Shown: positions 25,651 to 35,408 of the stretch, piece after piece
Position numbering within the stretch: the stretch's first letter is position 1
Layout: each line of letters starts with the position of its first letter
DNA from: Bacteroidota bacterium
GTDB taxonomy: Bacteria; Bacteroidota; Bacteroidia; Bacteroidales; Porphyromonadaceae
Direction: 5' to 3'
Assembly: GCA_023395395.1 (NCBI GenBank)
Contig: JAEWZH010000017.1
Span: 62,001-126,000, forward strand
Length of the DNA stretch: 64,000 nucleotides
The notes under the pieces: model-generated
The model's input: the letters and a program-made list of their open reading frames with translations, nothing else
Databases searched by the model: none
Told to the model about the DNA's origin: nothing
Position numbers and translations under genes: made by a program

Positions 25651-28539
25651 ATGAGTCAATCCTATCTTAAAGGACTTGCAGAGCTCTTCTACCGCACCAA
25701 GGGAGGAGAGCTCTGCAAGTATCGTTTCTTTTTTCAAAACAAACGAGCTGGCACATTTTTTAACCACTATCTACTGCAAGAGGCAAAAGGGAAAGAGAAG
25801 CTCCCTCTTCTATTACCAGAAACGACTACACTCTATAGCTACCTAAGAAGATACAGCAATTTACCGGAAGAAGACATCAATAACAATCTATTGGTAATTT
25901 TCCACCTCTTCCAGATATTCAAGAAACACTATCCCAAAGAGAGCGAAGATAAGGGGGTATATAGATTCGAACAATTTTATGATCTCGGGAAGCAACTTCT
26001 AGCAGATTTCAATGACATAGATCTGCATTTGGCGCCGACGGATCAGATTTTTAAGAATATGGATGAGCTAGGAGATCTGACGGTCAATCCTACTCAATAC
26101 CTCAGTGAGGATCAGATTGAGGCGCTCTCTCACTTTGTAAAAATCATAAAAGAAGGAGAGAAGAAAAAGCCTTTTGACAAAGAGTATTCGGGCTTCTGGA
26201 GCAAAGTGGGGCTGGTGTATTCCGAGCTTAAACATAGGCTCAAGCAAGAGAGGCTCAGCTACACCGGAATGCTGATGAGAGAAATAGCAGAGGGAGAGAA
26301 TGTACTTGGAGATGACAAAACCAATGTCTTTGTCGGGCTCAATGGGCTACCGATGAGTGAGCAAAAAATACTCAAACTATTTCCGAAAGGGTCTCTCTTT
26401 TACTGGGATTATGATAGTGATCTATTGCAGAAAAGCTTCACCGAGAAGTCTCGAGAGATGCAAATCAAGTTTCCCGAACCATCCGATCAACTAAGGTATG
26501 AGCGAGTGCTAGACAGCGAGGATACTGATTTTCGGTTTATTTCTATCCCATCCCGAGTAGGACAATCTATATATATCGATCAGGAAATCATAAGAAATAT
26601 TGACTGGAAGAGTGGAGAAAATAGAGCCAAACTAGAGGATCCCCAAATCGCCATTATTCTCCCTGATGAGGGGCAACTGATACCTCTACTCTCTAACCTC
26701 TCTCTACATCCGGAACAGCTCAATATCACCATGGGATTCCCCATCAAAGAGCTCCCTCTATCCAATAAGATCTTACGACTCTTATCGCTTCAAAAACGAG
26801 CGTACAACCGTAATAATCGATGGCGACGAGATGAGTTGAAGGAGATGATGAGTCTGGGACTCTCCCCAGATGAGGTAGATGTGAACCAGCTTTTTGATAA
26901 ATCTCAAGGCTATAAACTCTACTTTGACGGTGAAGAGATAGTGTCTATGCTTGGAGCTGACAATACTTCAATAAAGCTATTATTGATGCTCGAAGGTGGA
27001 ACTCTTCTAGAAAATACACTTAGACTTTTTGATCAAATCCCAACTCTGGGGGATATAGAAAAAGATGTATTGGAGCTACTCAAGGAGACACTCTCACAAC
27101 AGATTAAATCACTCGACAAGTTTGTGCAGGGAGACAAGGAGCGCAACGAAATCTATGAATTCCCGACTCAGTACGATTTAATTGTCACGACAATAAAGCG
27201 TGCTCGGTTGCCTTTTGAGGGCGAACCGCTCCGAGGGATACAGATAATGGGGATGCTGGAAGCTAGGTCGATAGACTTCGAGACCGTGATTGTCATGGAC
27301 GCAGGCGAAGGCTTTCTTCCATCCCAAAGCAGAAGACTAGGACTACTTCCTCAAAGTCTCAGAGCAGGCTTCGGGTTACCAACCTATCAATGGCAAGATA
27401 ATATCCGAGCCTATAATTTCTTTCGTCTTATCAGTAGAGCAAAAGAGGTACACGCTATCTACGATTCTAGGAAAAGTGACAGGACAAGCGGCGAACCCTC
27501 GCGCTACCTTACCCTTCTCACCCATATTTATAATAGAAAAGCTACTTATATAGAAGCCAGTCTCCCGCTCAATCCGATGGACAACGACTCACTAAATTTT
27601 GCTTTGGATAGAGAGAAGATCCACACTTATCAAGAGCAATTAAGACCAGAGGGAAAGAAGAGGCTCTCCCCAAGTAGTTTGATTAAGTTCATTACTTGTC
27701 CTCGGCAATTCTACTTTGAGAATATCTTAGGTCTTAGACAAGAGGACGAAGTCTCAGAGATGTTGTTGAGAAAAGATTTAGGAACCTTTATCCACAACTC
27801 CATCCAACAACTTTACAAAGACTTTGAGGGGAAGATAATTGATTCCGCAATGCTTGAAAGCATCCCAAGGAATAATATTGCGGAGGTGGTCAAGAACAAC
27901 TTCTGTGACGCACTTGGGTTAGACCCCAATAACATCGAAGGATATATCAATGCTTACATAAAAACCGCAGAGGAAATTGTGCTCAAACAGATTGAGATGG
28001 ACAAGGGAAACTCCCCTTTTGAATATATTGGAGGAGAGGTATCTATTCATTCACAGCTAGAATACGCTCCTGGAGATTTCATTTCTCTTGGCGGTATATT
28101 GGATAGGATAGACAAGAGTGATGATATGGTACGTATCATCGACTACAAGACGGGGGGTGACAAGTTTGATGGGGATATTCTGAAGAGTTTTGACGAAAAC
28201 AATAAGCATACTTTCAAGGTACTACTTCAGCTTCTTACCTATTGCTACATGGTACTCCATCCTGCTAAGGGAAAAGAAATCATAGAGAATATGGCTCCTG
28301 AGCATCTTTTGCCTCTGATGATGAAGCCGTGGGAACAAAAGCAAGATCTCTTCATCAATGATCATAAAAATCTCACAAACTACCAAGAAGTACAGTCAAT
28401 TTTCGAAGACAAACTAAGAGAGACAGTCGCCCGCCTAATGGATTCAAGCTGTCCTTTTCAGACCAATAACAAGAAAGCCAACTGCAGGTTCTGTGGCGGA
28501 GTTAATATTTGTAGTGATGCCAATATCGATGATTTCTAA
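25651..28539 (+). CDS. AddB-like PD-(D/E)XK exonuclease of the RecB family
   Basis: A 962-residue protein. The N-terminal two thirds are an inactivated helicase-like region: QNKRAGTFF replaces an intact Walker A. The C-terminus is a RecB-type nuclease: SPSSLIKFITCPRQFYF, then GGILDRID and IDYKTGG (Asp and Lys of the active site, about residues 817-835). Four cysteines (683, 945, 948 and 954) would hold a 4Fe-4S cluster as in AddB. It should process double-strand break ends with an AddA-like helicase, which is not encoded nearby. Its last bases abut lipB. Confidence 0.85.
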   Translation: MSQSYLKGLAELFYRTKGGELCKYRFFFQNKRAGTFFNHYLLQEAKGKEKLPLLLPETTTLYSYLRRYSNLPEEDINNNLLVIFHLFQIFKKHYPKESEDKGVYRFEQFYDLGKQLLADFNDIDLHLAPTDQIFKNMDELGDLTVNPTQYLSEDQIEALSHFVKIIKEGEKKKPFDKEYSGFWSKVGLVYSELKHRLKQERLSYTGMLMREIAEGENVLGDDKTNVFVGLNGLPMSEQKILKLFPKGSLFYWDYDSDLLQKSFTEKSREMQIKFPEPSDQLRYERVLDSEDTDFRFISIPSRVGQSIYIDQEIIRNIDWKSGENRAKLEDPQIAIILPDEGQLIPLLSNLSLHPEQLNITMGFPIKELPLSNKILRLLSLQKRAYNRNNRWRRDELKEMMSLGLSPDEVDVNQLFDKSQGYKLYFDGEEIVSMLGADNTSIKLLLMLEGGTLLENTLRLFDQIPTLGDIEKDVLELLKETLSQQIKSLDKFVQGDKERNEIYEFPTQYDLIVTTIKRARLPFEGEPLRGIQIMGMLEARSIDFETVIVMDAGEGFLPSQSRRLGLLPQSLRAGFGLPTYQWQDNIRAYNFFRLISRAKEVHAIYDSRKSDRTSGEPSRYLTLLTHIYNRKATYIEASLPLNPMDNDSLNFALDREKIHTYQEQLRPEGKKRLSPSSLIKFITCPRQFYFENILGLRQEDEVSEMLLRKDLGTFIHNSIQQLYKDFEGKIIDSAMLESIPRNNIAEVVKNNFCDALGLDPNNIEGYINAYIKTAEEIVLKQIEMDKGNSPFEYIGGEVSIHSQLEYAPGDFISLGGILDRIDKSDDMVRIIDYKTGGDKFDGDILKSFDENNKHTFKVLLQLLTYCYMVLHPAKGKEIIENMAPEHLLPLMMKPWEQKQDLFINDHKNLTNYQEVQSIFEDKLRETVARLMDSSCPFQTNNKKANCRFCGGVNICSDANIDDF

Positions 28540-28540
28540 A

Positions 28541-29239
28541 ATGAGAAAAAGAGACATCAACGTAATCGTCAATCGAAATATCAAGTACAAAGACTCATTA
28601 GAGCAGCAACAAACTCTATTTGACAGAGCTCTACAACAGAAACGTCAGGAAGAGTCTATACAACATCATCTCATTTTTAATGAACATCTCCCTGTTATCA
28701 CTTTAGGGAAGCATGCTAACCCACACAATATCCTCTTTAGTCCCGCACTATTAGAGGCAAAGGGAATAGATCTATTCAGTATCCAGAGGGGTGGTGATGT
28801 CACTTATCATGGTCCTGGGCAATGGACAGTCTACCCTATTTTCGACCTTGAAGAGATGGGAATCGGTCTCAGGCAGTACGTTGAAAAACTCGAGGAGGTA
28901 GCCATCCGTGTCGCCGCTAAGTATGGAGTGATAGGTGGTCGTATCCGCGGGGCATCGGGGGTATGGATCGATCCCGAAAAACACCCTCGCAAGCTATGCG
29001 CAGTGGGCATACAGGCGAGTCGCTTCGTCACTATGCACGGTATTGCATTTAATGTCAATACACCACCCGAAGCCTACAGTGTCATCAATCCTTGCGGATT
29101 TACCGACAAGGGCGTGACTAATCTATCTATCGAAGCAGGGCAAGAAATAAGTATGGAGCAAGCATTGCGAGATTTATGTGATGCTTTTATCGAGATTTTC
29201 CAACGCCCCTTACTGGATTACATCAATAGACTAAAATAA
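28541..29239 (+). CDS. lipB: Lipoyl(octanoyl) transferase
   Basis: About 232 residues. LipB moves an octanoyl group from ACP to the lipoyl domains of 2-oxoacid dehydrogenases and glycine cleavage H protein. Seen: SIQRGGDVTYHGPGQWT (substrate loop), IRGASGVWID, KLCAVGIQ with the catalytic Lys, and INPCGFTDKGVT with the catalytic Cys. I chose ATG 28541 (MRKRD), one base past the stop of the nuclease gene; the earlier ATG at 28493 lies inside that gene. The 3' end overlaps convergent cdsA by 22 bases. Confidence 0.93.
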   Translation: MRKRDINVIVNRNIKYKDSLEQQQTLFDRALQQKRQEESIQHHLIFNEHLPVITLGKHANPHNILFSPALLEAKGIDLFSIQRGGDVTYHGPGQWTVYPIFDLEEMGIGLRQYVEKLEEVAIRVAAKYGVIGGRIRGASGVWIDPEKHPRKLCAVGIQASRFVTMHGIAFNVNTPPEAYSVINPCGFTDKGVTNLSIEAGQEISMEQALRDLCDAFIEIFQRPLLDYINRLK

Positions 29240-30036
29240 AAGTAAGCAGGGATTGCGACAAAGAGAAGACTATCAATCCTATCAAGAATCCCTCCGTGCC
29301 CCGGAAGTATCTTACCCGAATCCTTTACTCCATAAGCTCGCTTGATAAAGCTCTCGAAAAGATCTCCAAAAGTAGCAAAGAAGACTACAACAAAGACAAA
29401 GCCTAGCAATTCAAAGCTGAGGGTTGAAAAATAATAAAAATACACCGTCATCCCCAAGAGCGCAAGAAGTGCACCCCCTATTGTACCTTCCCAAGTTTTA
29501 TTGGGTGATACCCGCTCAATCATCTTGTGCTTACCGATAAGTGACCCCACAAGGTAAGCACCCGTATCATTGAGCCAAATGGTGATAAAAATAGGAAGTA
29601 ATAAAAGCGCCCCTATCTCATCCAGCCGAGCTATCAAAAGCAAAAAGGAGAGAGGAATAGCGATATACAAGTGAGAAAAGAAGGCATGCCCTAGCTCCAC
29701 TGCGGGCTGACGCTTAATGCGATACATCTCTCCAATCAGGTAGAAGGAATAATACCCGACCAATGGGAGTGCTACCTTATATACCGATCCTCCATTCAGC
29801 CATTCATAAGCGATATAAATTGGCAATCCAGCCATCAAGGAGTGCCATATCTTGAGGAAGAGGGCATATAGATTGCTCTTCACCATTGTTTGGTATTCAT
29901 AGACGCCAAGCATCGCAAAGAGCGCCAATACCCAAGCGATGACTTCTAGTTTACCCCACAATATACTCCCTACTATTACCCCCACATACACTGCACCCGT
30001 CACACTTCGAGTAGCTAGAGACTTTAGTTTACCCAT
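29218..30036 (-). CDS. cdsA: Phosphatidate cytidylyltransferase
   Basis: About 272 residues, polytopic (roughly eight TM segments), making CDP-diacylglycerol for phospholipid synthesis in the inner membrane. The signature is seen as SPNKTWEGTIGG and later GDLFESFIKRAYGVKDSGK followed by LPGHGGILDRIDS. Start ATG 30036 is preferred because an earlier ATG (30063) overlaps the upstream gene by 23 bases. It is the last gene of a minus-strand run, with its 3' end overlapping lipB. Confidence 0.93.
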   Translation of the reverse strand: MGKLKSLATRSVTGAVYVGVIVGSILWGKLEVIAWVLALFAMLGVYEYQTMVKSNLYALFLKIWHSLMAGLPIYIAYEWLNGGSVYKVALPLVGYYSFYLIGEMYRIKRQPAVELGHAFFSHLYIAIPLSFLLLIARLDEIGALLLLPIFITIWLNDTGAYLVGSLIGKHKMIERVSPNKTWEGTIGGALLALLGMTVYFYYFSTLSFELLGFVFVVVFFATFGDLFESFIKRAYGVKDSGKILPGHGGILDRIDSLLFVAIPAYFYFSLLM

Positions 30037-30040
30037 CTCA

Positions 30041-31168
30041 TTATTTCCAATTAAAGTCCACAATCAAAGGATTGTGGTCACTATGATCCTTATACTTTGG
30101 TAGTGTACTACCGACAGCCTTTGCCTTCCCTTCGTAAAATAGGTGGTCGATCCTAAACGGCATCCATCGATCATTATACGACACACCCAGTCCCAACCCA
30201 GTTTCTGCGTAAGCATCCCGCATTCCACTGCGCAATTGCTTATAGGTATAACTCATAGGTGTATCATTGAGATCCCCCAGTACGATTGTAAGGTCAGGTT
30301 TGTATTTCTCTTGTAAAGCACTCAGTTCATCATTGACACGCTGAGCGGCGAAGGCACGCTGATTGAGCGATGGCCCAAGTCTTTTCTTGACAGCCATAAA
30401 CTGCTTTGGCAGATCCTTCAATCTCAGATCCCTTAAATACTCCTTGTATTCCTCACGTTCTTTTTCATTGAGGCTATATGATTCCATGTGATTATTTACC
30501 ACCAATACAAGCCGACCTTCTGGCACCTCCACGAGGTAGGCATACGAACCATTACCGTACGACTTATACTCTATCTCTTCCTTTTTCTTGATCGGGTATT
30601 TAGAGGCGAATGCTTGCGATCTATAAACATGGACATAAGGATAATTCACGAGTAACTTCTTAATCTTTTGAGAGGCAGAAATTAGATCTGGATAGAAGCT
30701 CGCCTCCTGCAGTGCGACAATGTCCGCATCATACTCCCTAATCAAGTCCGGCACCAAAGGTTTACCATCCTTTGTCCTCCCAAGAAAGCTTCTGACATTA
30801 TAGGTCATTACCCTAAGGTCGTGATTATCATCCAATCCTCGACCGAAATTAACCGGGAAGTAACTAGAGATATAGCTCCATGAAAGGAGTATCACAGCAG
30901 TATACACCCCAAAATAGATCCATTTCCGTCTCAGCAGATAGAAGAGCCACAGTGCGATCAATACCAAAAGTATTCCTCCGAAAGCGAGATTCAGAAATGC
31001 CGGTATCTGGGTTTTGGTAGGAGCGATACAGGGCGCAAGCATTGCGACGAGATAGATAAGCAAAAATACCAAGTTGGGAATCAGTTCGATGACCTGTGTA
31101 GTGACACGGAGGAAATTGAGCCCCTTCACTCTACTCTTGCTATTATGGCTATGACGTTGCTGTCTCAT
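30041..31168 (-). CDS. Membrane-anchored endonuclease/exonuclease/phosphatase family protein
   Basis: A 375-residue protein: three hydrophobic segments in the first about 105 residues (including LIYLVAMLAPCIA and ILLVLIALWLFYLLR), then an EEP domain with LRVMTYNVRSF, DIVALQEAS, NNHMES, VLGDLNDTPMS and the terminal DHSDHNPLIV. These are the metal and catalytic residues of DNase I/sphingomyelinase-type phosphodiesterases. The substrate (lipid, sugar phosphate or nucleic acid) cannot be told. It overlaps the upstream rhomboid gene by 4 bases and stops 4 bases before cdsA. Confidence 0.88.
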   Translation of the reverse strand: MRQQRHSHNSKSRVKGLNFLRVTTQVIELIPNLVFLLIYLVAMLAPCIAPTKTQIPAFLNLAFGGILLVLIALWLFYLLRRKWIYFGVYTAVILLSWSYISSYFPVNFGRGLDDNHDLRVMTYNVRSFLGRTKDGKPLVPDLIREYDADIVALQEASFYPDLISASQKIKKLLVNYPYVHVYRSQAFASKYPIKKKEEIEYKSYGNGSYAYLVEVPEGRLVLVVNNHMESYSLNEKEREEYKEYLRDLRLKDLPKQFMAVKKRLGPSLNQRAFAAQRVNDELSALQEKYKPDLTIVLGDLNDTPMSYTYKQLRSGMRDAYAETGLGLGVSYNDRWMPFRIDHLFYEGKAKAVGSTLPKYKDHSDHNPLIVDFNWK

Positions 31169-31806
31169 ACCCCCATTTGCCTTATCTCTTCACGCTCCGC
31201 TCTATTCAGAGATTGGTAGCCAGAGAGATTTGCTTTCTCGATTATTTCCTTATGCTCTACATCCTTTGTCGAAAGCCTTTTCCAAGAGCTCAGGAGATAA
31301 AGCAACCCTATCAAATACCCTCCCAGATGAATTGATTGCACCACTCCACCAATCGAATTCTTAGCAATAAACTCAAAAATGGCAATCCACAAAACGAGTA
31401 AAATCCCCCCCCACTTCTTCCCAAACCTACGGAAAATCTCGACAGGTACTATTGCAGCAATTCCCGACGAAGCACCCATCAATACCCCATCACCTCCGAT
31501 AAAGAAGATGATACCGCCAATGACCACTCCAAATAGGAATAGCCCCCAATATTCTCTTACGCCTACACATCGAGAAAGAGCAAGCCAAGACAATAGCAAT
31601 AAATTGACCCCGACGTGTAGTCCTCCGGTATGTACCACCCCATAACTTACTAAACTCCAAGGTCGTACCAGCCACTCGCCCCAATCGCTTGAAAGGAGGA
31701 GAGGAGCCACCACACCATCGCCGCCTACCTCAGCCACCCCAAAGAGCAAAGCCACAAGTATCGGGAGCGTCAGTTTGCTATTAATAAAAGTCTTGCCAAC
31801 CATCAT
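31165..31806 (-). CDS. Rhomboid family intramembrane protease (second of a tandem pair)
   Basis: About 213 residues from ATG 31806 (MMVGKTF); the open frame extends to 31881 but overlaps the first rhomboid by far. The Ser loop GASSGI (about 120), the His-containing HLGGYLIG (about 160) and six TM helices are present, so the Ser-His dyad is intact. The C-terminal about 50 residues are a soluble tail. It overlaps the first rhomboid by 26 bases and the EEP gene by 4 bases. Confidence 0.85.
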   Translation of the reverse strand: MMVGKTFINSKLTLPILVALLFGVAEVGGDGVVAPLLLSSDWGEWLVRPWSLVSYGVVHTGGLHVGVNLLLLSWLALSRCVGVREYWGLFLFGVVIGGIIFFIGGDGVLMGASSGIAAIVPVEIFRRFGKKWGGILLVLWIAIFEFIAKNSIGGVVQSIHLGGYLIGLLYLLSSWKRLSTKDVEHKEIIEKANLSGYQSLNRAEREEIRQMGV

Positions 31807-32446
31807 TACGACTGGCACGGGCACGCTTCTCCCACACCTTGATGAGTATAAATCCGAAAAGCATACCGCCCAAATGAGCAAAATGCGCTACGCCATCGGC
31901 ACTGCCTGTTACTCCATAAAATAGTTCCAACAGCCCATACCCCAGCACAAACCACTTCGCTTTGATGGGAATAGGGATAAAGAGGAAAAAGATTGGAGCA
32001 TTGGGAAACATCATCCCAAAGCCCAGCAGAATACCATATACAGCACCACTTGCCCCAATTGTCAGGAGAGCATCGGCGTAATAAGCCAATAGCTCTGGGC
32101 TATAGGAGAGCATCCACACCAGTTCTTGTACTAGCGCAGCACCAATTCCTGTCACTAGATAAAATACGAGGAAGCGCCAGCTACCCCAGATACGCTCCAA
32201 GGTGCTTCCAAACATCCAGAGCGCAAACATATTGAAGAAGATATGGCTCACATTGCCGTGCAGAAACATATAGGTCACCAACTGCCATATCCCGAACCTA
32301 TCAGATCCGAAATAGTGCAGCCCCATACTATCGGTAAAGTCAATCCCAATCCTTGGGAGTGCCATCTGTGCGAGAAATGCTATCACATTAATGATGATTA
32401 GATTTTTCGTCACATCGGACACCTTATCTTGAAAACTTATCTTCAT
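31781..32446 (-). CDS. Rhomboid family intramembrane serine protease (first of a tandem pair)
   Basis: A 221-residue six-TM protease. Motifs: MFLHGNVSHIFFNMFALWMFG, of which HGNVSHIFFNM is the family H-x-x-x-H-x-x-x-N segment, the catalytic Ser in GASGAVYGI, and the catalytic His in AHFAHLGG. It cleaves other membrane proteins within the bilayer; targets unknown. The promoter element is 35 bases upstream. Confidence 0.9.
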   Translation of the reverse strand: MKISFQDKVSDVTKNLIIINVIAFLAQMALPRIGIDFTDSMGLHYFGSDRFGIWQLVTYMFLHGNVSHIFFNMFALWMFGSTLERIWGSWRFLVFYLVTGIGAALVQELVWMLSYSPELLAYYADALLTIGASGAVYGILLGFGMMFPNAPIFFLFIPIPIKAKWFVLGYGLLELFYGVTGSADGVAHFAHLGGMLFGFILIKVWEKRARASRNDGWQDFY

Positions 32447-32480
32447 CTACTTTTTGCTCTAATTCTACTTTATATTCCTA

Positions 32481-32488
32481 CAAAGATA
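32481..32488 (-). promoter_or_regulatory. -7 promoter element for the rhomboid-EEP-cdsA run
   Basis: TATCTTTG on the minus strand, 35 bases before the first rhomboid ATG. Confidence 0.55.
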
Positions 32489-32509
32489 CTTTTTTCCCTC
32501 CAATAACCA

Positions 32510-32935
32510 CTATTCCATATACTTGGGGGAGGGGCCATGAGCATTGCGCTCTGGCTGACCATCCTGCATTAGCCAATAAAACAATAACCCTGCTATTCCG
32601 GTCAAGACAAGCTTTAATATCCCTTCGCCCTCAAAGCCAAACTCTACCGAAATACCATAGAGTACCGCATAGAGCACAAAAGCGAGATACCCCTCTTGCC
32701 CTACATCCTGATACCTTCGCCAGACCACTCCGAGCATCAAAAACATATAGAGAAAGGGTATCCCAGTCACTATTACCTGTGGTACCTCCTTCCATAAATT
32801 AAATAGCAGAGCAACGACTCCCAACCACACCAAAGTAACTACAAGCCCATAGCTGAATAGCTCCATGCGACGGGCGCGACCACTCAAGCGGAAGAGCCCC
32901 CTAAAGCCACTCGCCACCCCTTGGGCAAAACTCAT
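32510..32935 (-). CDS. DUF805 family membrane protein
   Basis: About 141 residues. It shows the DUF805 order: an N-terminal SGRARRMELFSYGL, four TM segments, a basic WRRYQDVGQEGYL loop, and a C-terminal DGQPERNAHGPSPK resembling the family G-x-N-x-Y/H-G-P-x-P ending. Function unknown. ATG 32935 is chosen because the earlier candidate is a GTG (32950) that overlaps the upstream gene. Confidence 0.8.
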   Translation of the reverse strand: MSFAQGVASGFRGLFRLSGRARRMELFSYGLVVTLVWLGVVALLFNLWKEVPQVIVTGIPFLYMFLMLGVVWRRYQDVGQEGYLAFVLYAVLYGISVEFGFEGEGILKLVLTGIAGLLFYWLMQDGQPERNAHGPSPKYME

Positions 32936-32936
32936 C

Positions 32937-34427
32937 TTACTCTTCTCCACTTTCCTTAGCTCTATAATAGTAAACCGCTCCGGTCACAGGCTGTCGTTCA
33001 CGATTGGTTACCAGGTCATACTCTCCTACTTTTATCCCTATTAGGGTCTCTTCTGTCAATTGATTCCAAGGAATTATCACCTCTCTACCCATCGTTGTCA
33101 GATAGGGAGCTTCTGCTCCTGTGGGCACAACGCCATCCGTACTGAGATAGAGGACATAGAGTTGGTGTGGAGCATCAGACTTCCAAGCTATGCGAAGCCC
33201 CTCATCCACTCCCTCCATGAGTAATTCCTGCTCCTCCATCCACTCCAGTGCCACACCTCTATCTATTGATAGTGACGCACTTCTCTGCCATTGGTTGGCA
33301 ATTGGCTTGCGTGTCCCGAGACTATTGGAGAGCGTGTGCTCAGCCCTAAACATGGCAATCCCTGCAAGGTTTGGAATCGTATCGAGGTACTCGAGTTGGT
33401 CTTTTATCTCCTGTACAGTCCAATTGCCCTCATTCTTCATCACCATATAGGGTCCCATCCCTACGACCAAGGGCACAGTCAGCACCTTCTGCCACTCCTT
33501 GACAAATGGAAAAAATCGTTCCCCTCTTTGATACATCATCGGTACTACAAAGTCGATAGTCCCGGCATTAGCCCAAGCGACCGGATCCTGCCATACCTCG
33601 TTGTATGCAGTCCAACTGCTTTCCCTGAGCCCGGAGACATTGTCGTACGTCCCCAATACCGAGGCACTCAGCATAGTAAAGGGGCTGTGTCTTTTTACCT
33701 CCTCATAGATTTCCGCTACTATATTGTTGATATTGTATCGACGCCAATCCTCAAGGGTTGGCGTTTCTTTATTTGAGTGAAACCTCTTCTTATCCGGAAA
33801 ATCCTTAGCCCTATCAGGATAACGTATATAGTCCAGATGCACACCTGCAATAGCGTAGTTATCAAGAAGTTCCTTGACGATTTTGCGCATGTGCTTACTC
33901 GTAGCCGGTTTAGACGGATCCATATACCAATGCCCCTTGTAATTGACGACATCCGAACGGTGTTGCTTGGGGTATGACCACGATGGCATATCCTGAATAT
34001 TTCGGTTGTTGCCAAGCGGTGTTACCACCAGCCAAGCATGAAGGGTCATCCCTCTCTTGTAGCACTCCTCTATCGCAAAAGCCAATGGGTCATAGCTCAG
34101 TCGGTAACCACTATTTGCTGGCACAAAGTCGGTACTCATAGGCTCCAACTTAGATGGATAAATAAGCCTTCCCCTACCCCGCACCTGCAAAAAGATGGTA
34201 TTCGTACCGATAGATTGGAGCTCATCGAGCATCCTTATCAATTCACGCTTTTGGAGCTCCTCGTCTGCCCTGTTTGTCGCCGCCCGACTTGGCCAGTCTA
34301 ACCCATATATCGTCGTTAGCCACACCGCCTTCATCTCGTGCTTGGGAGAAGTTTTTTCAGCACTTACCGGGAGTACCAGCAGTGCTAGGGCGAGTGACAC
34401 AAGCACCCTCTTTATCCTAATGCTCAC
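32937..34427 (-). CDS. Family 10 glycosylhydrolase-like protein (GHL10)
   Basis: A 496-residue secreted protein: signal peptide (1 to about 23, ending LPVSA), then a TIM-barrel starting at MKAVWLTTIYGLDWPS, with IFLQVRGRGRLIYPSK, LHAWLVV and GVHLDYIRYP, and a DFVVPMMYQRGERF strand. The C-terminal about 90 residues are a beta domain. These proteins resemble glycosidases acting on peptidoglycan-like glycans. It follows panC by 8 bases and is 1 base before the DUF805 gene. Confidence 0.85.
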   Translation of the reverse strand: MSIRIKRVLVSLALALLVLPVSAEKTSPKHEMKAVWLTTIYGLDWPSRAATNRADEELQKRELIRMLDELQSIGTNTIFLQVRGRGRLIYPSKLEPMSTDFVPANSGYRLSYDPLAFAIEECYKRGMTLHAWLVVTPLGNNRNIQDMPSWSYPKQHRSDVVNYKGHWYMDPSKPATSKHMRKIVKELLDNYAIAGVHLDYIRYPDRAKDFPDKKRFHSNKETPTLEDWRRYNINNIVAEIYEEVKRHSPFTMLSASVLGTYDNVSGLRESSWTAYNEVWQDPVAWANAGTIDFVVPMMYQRGERFFPFVKEWQKVLTVPLVVGMGPYMVMKNEGNWTVQEIKDQLEYLDTIPNLAGIAMFRAEHTLSNSLGTRKPIANQWQRSASLSIDRGVALEWMEEQELLMEGVDEGLRIAWKSDAPHQLYVLYLSTDGVVPTGAEAPYLTTMGREVIIPWNQLTEETLIGIKVGEYDLVTNRERQPVTGAVYYYRAKESGEE

Positions 34428-34435
34428 CTATCTGC

Positions 34436-35281
34436 TTACTTAAATGTGATATGGTCGATCAAGCGTATATCGCCGCAAAATACAGTGATACAACCAGTTG
34501 TTTCCTCGCCCCACTCTTCTACATCCTCCAAGGTAGTGCTGTCCACGATGCTGAAGTACTCCACCTCCAGAAGTGGGTCAGCATTGATGGACTCTACCAC
34601 CGCCGTATGCACCTCCGCCACGCTCTTACCCTCCGCCTTGAGCTCAAGGGCATGGCGCAATGCTTGGTAAATCTTTGGCGCAGCTACTCGCTGCTCAGGA
34701 GTGAGCCGGCGATTACGGCTGCTCATCGCCAATCCATCACTCTCTCGTACTACAGGGCAGGAAATCACCTCAATACCTTCCATATCCGGCGAAAGCTCCA
34801 CCATACGACGGATAACCGCAATCTGCTGGAAGTCTTTTAATCCAAAATAGGCCTTATCCGGGCGTACCAACCTGAAGAGCTTGCTCACCACCCATACGAC
34901 ACCTCTGAAGTGCCCCGGACGATGTGCCCCTTCCATCACCTCGGCGACCCTCCCGAGGTCATACTGAGGCGCCTCTTCGCCCTCCTCATACATTTCCTCG
35001 GACGTGGGCAGGAATACTACGTGCGCACCTATATCCTCCAGAAGCCTCAAATCCTCCTCTGTATTGTGCGGATAAGTCTTGAGGTCGTTGGGATCGTTAA
35101 ACTGCGTGGGATTGAGGAAGACACTTACCACAGTGACCTCACACTCCCTCAGACTCCGCTCCACAAGACTGATATGTCCCTCATGCAATCCTCCCATGGT
35201 AGGCACAAAGCCTACCAATTTCTCTCCCCTTATCTCATCCAACAGAGCCACCAGCGCTGCCTTTGTCTTTACTACCTTCAT
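34436..35281 (-). CDS. panC: Pantoate--beta-alanine ligase
   Basis: A 281-residue enzyme of coenzyme A synthesis that joins pantoate and beta-alanine using ATP. Seen: FVPTMGGLHEGHISLVERS (ATP-binding HxGH), VSVFLNPTQFNDPNDLKTYP, GHFRGVVWVVSKLF, and the KMSKS-like AMSSRNRRL. The normal length is kept. It begins a minus-strand operon with the GHL10 and DUF805 genes. Confidence 0.97.
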   Translation of the reverse strand: MKVVKTKAALVALLDEIRGEKLVGFVPTMGGLHEGHISLVERSLRECEVTVVSVFLNPTQFNDPNDLKTYPHNTEEDLRLLEDIGAHVVFLPTSEEMYEEGEEAPQYDLGRVAEVMEGAHRPGHFRGVVWVVSKLFRLVRPDKAYFGLKDFQQIAVIRRMVELSPDMEGIEVISCPVVRESDGLAMSSRNRRLTPEQRVAAPKIYQALRHALELKAEGKSVAEVHTAVVESINADPLLEVEYFSIVDSTTLEDVEEWGEETTGCITVFCGDIRLIDHITFK

Positions 35282-35308
35282 AATCCTATTTCAAGTGAAA
35301 TTACTGTA

Positions 35309-35316
35309 CAAAGATA
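35309..35316 (-). promoter_or_regulatory. -7 promoter element for panC
   Basis: TATCTTTG on the minus strand, 28 bases before the panC ATG. Confidence 0.6.
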
Positions 35317-35408
35317 CCCCATTCCACTCTCCTATACAATAGCGTACCGACCTATATAACAAGCTTTAACCCCGTCGCTCTCAAGCTCAACCTTGATATA
35401 AGGAAAAG

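Noticed and set aside
34038..34443. Open frames on the plus strand over the GHL10 gene
   Set aside because: They are antisense to a full-length recognised gene and have no family features. The same was judged for other long antisense frames, such as those over metK and the BACON genes.
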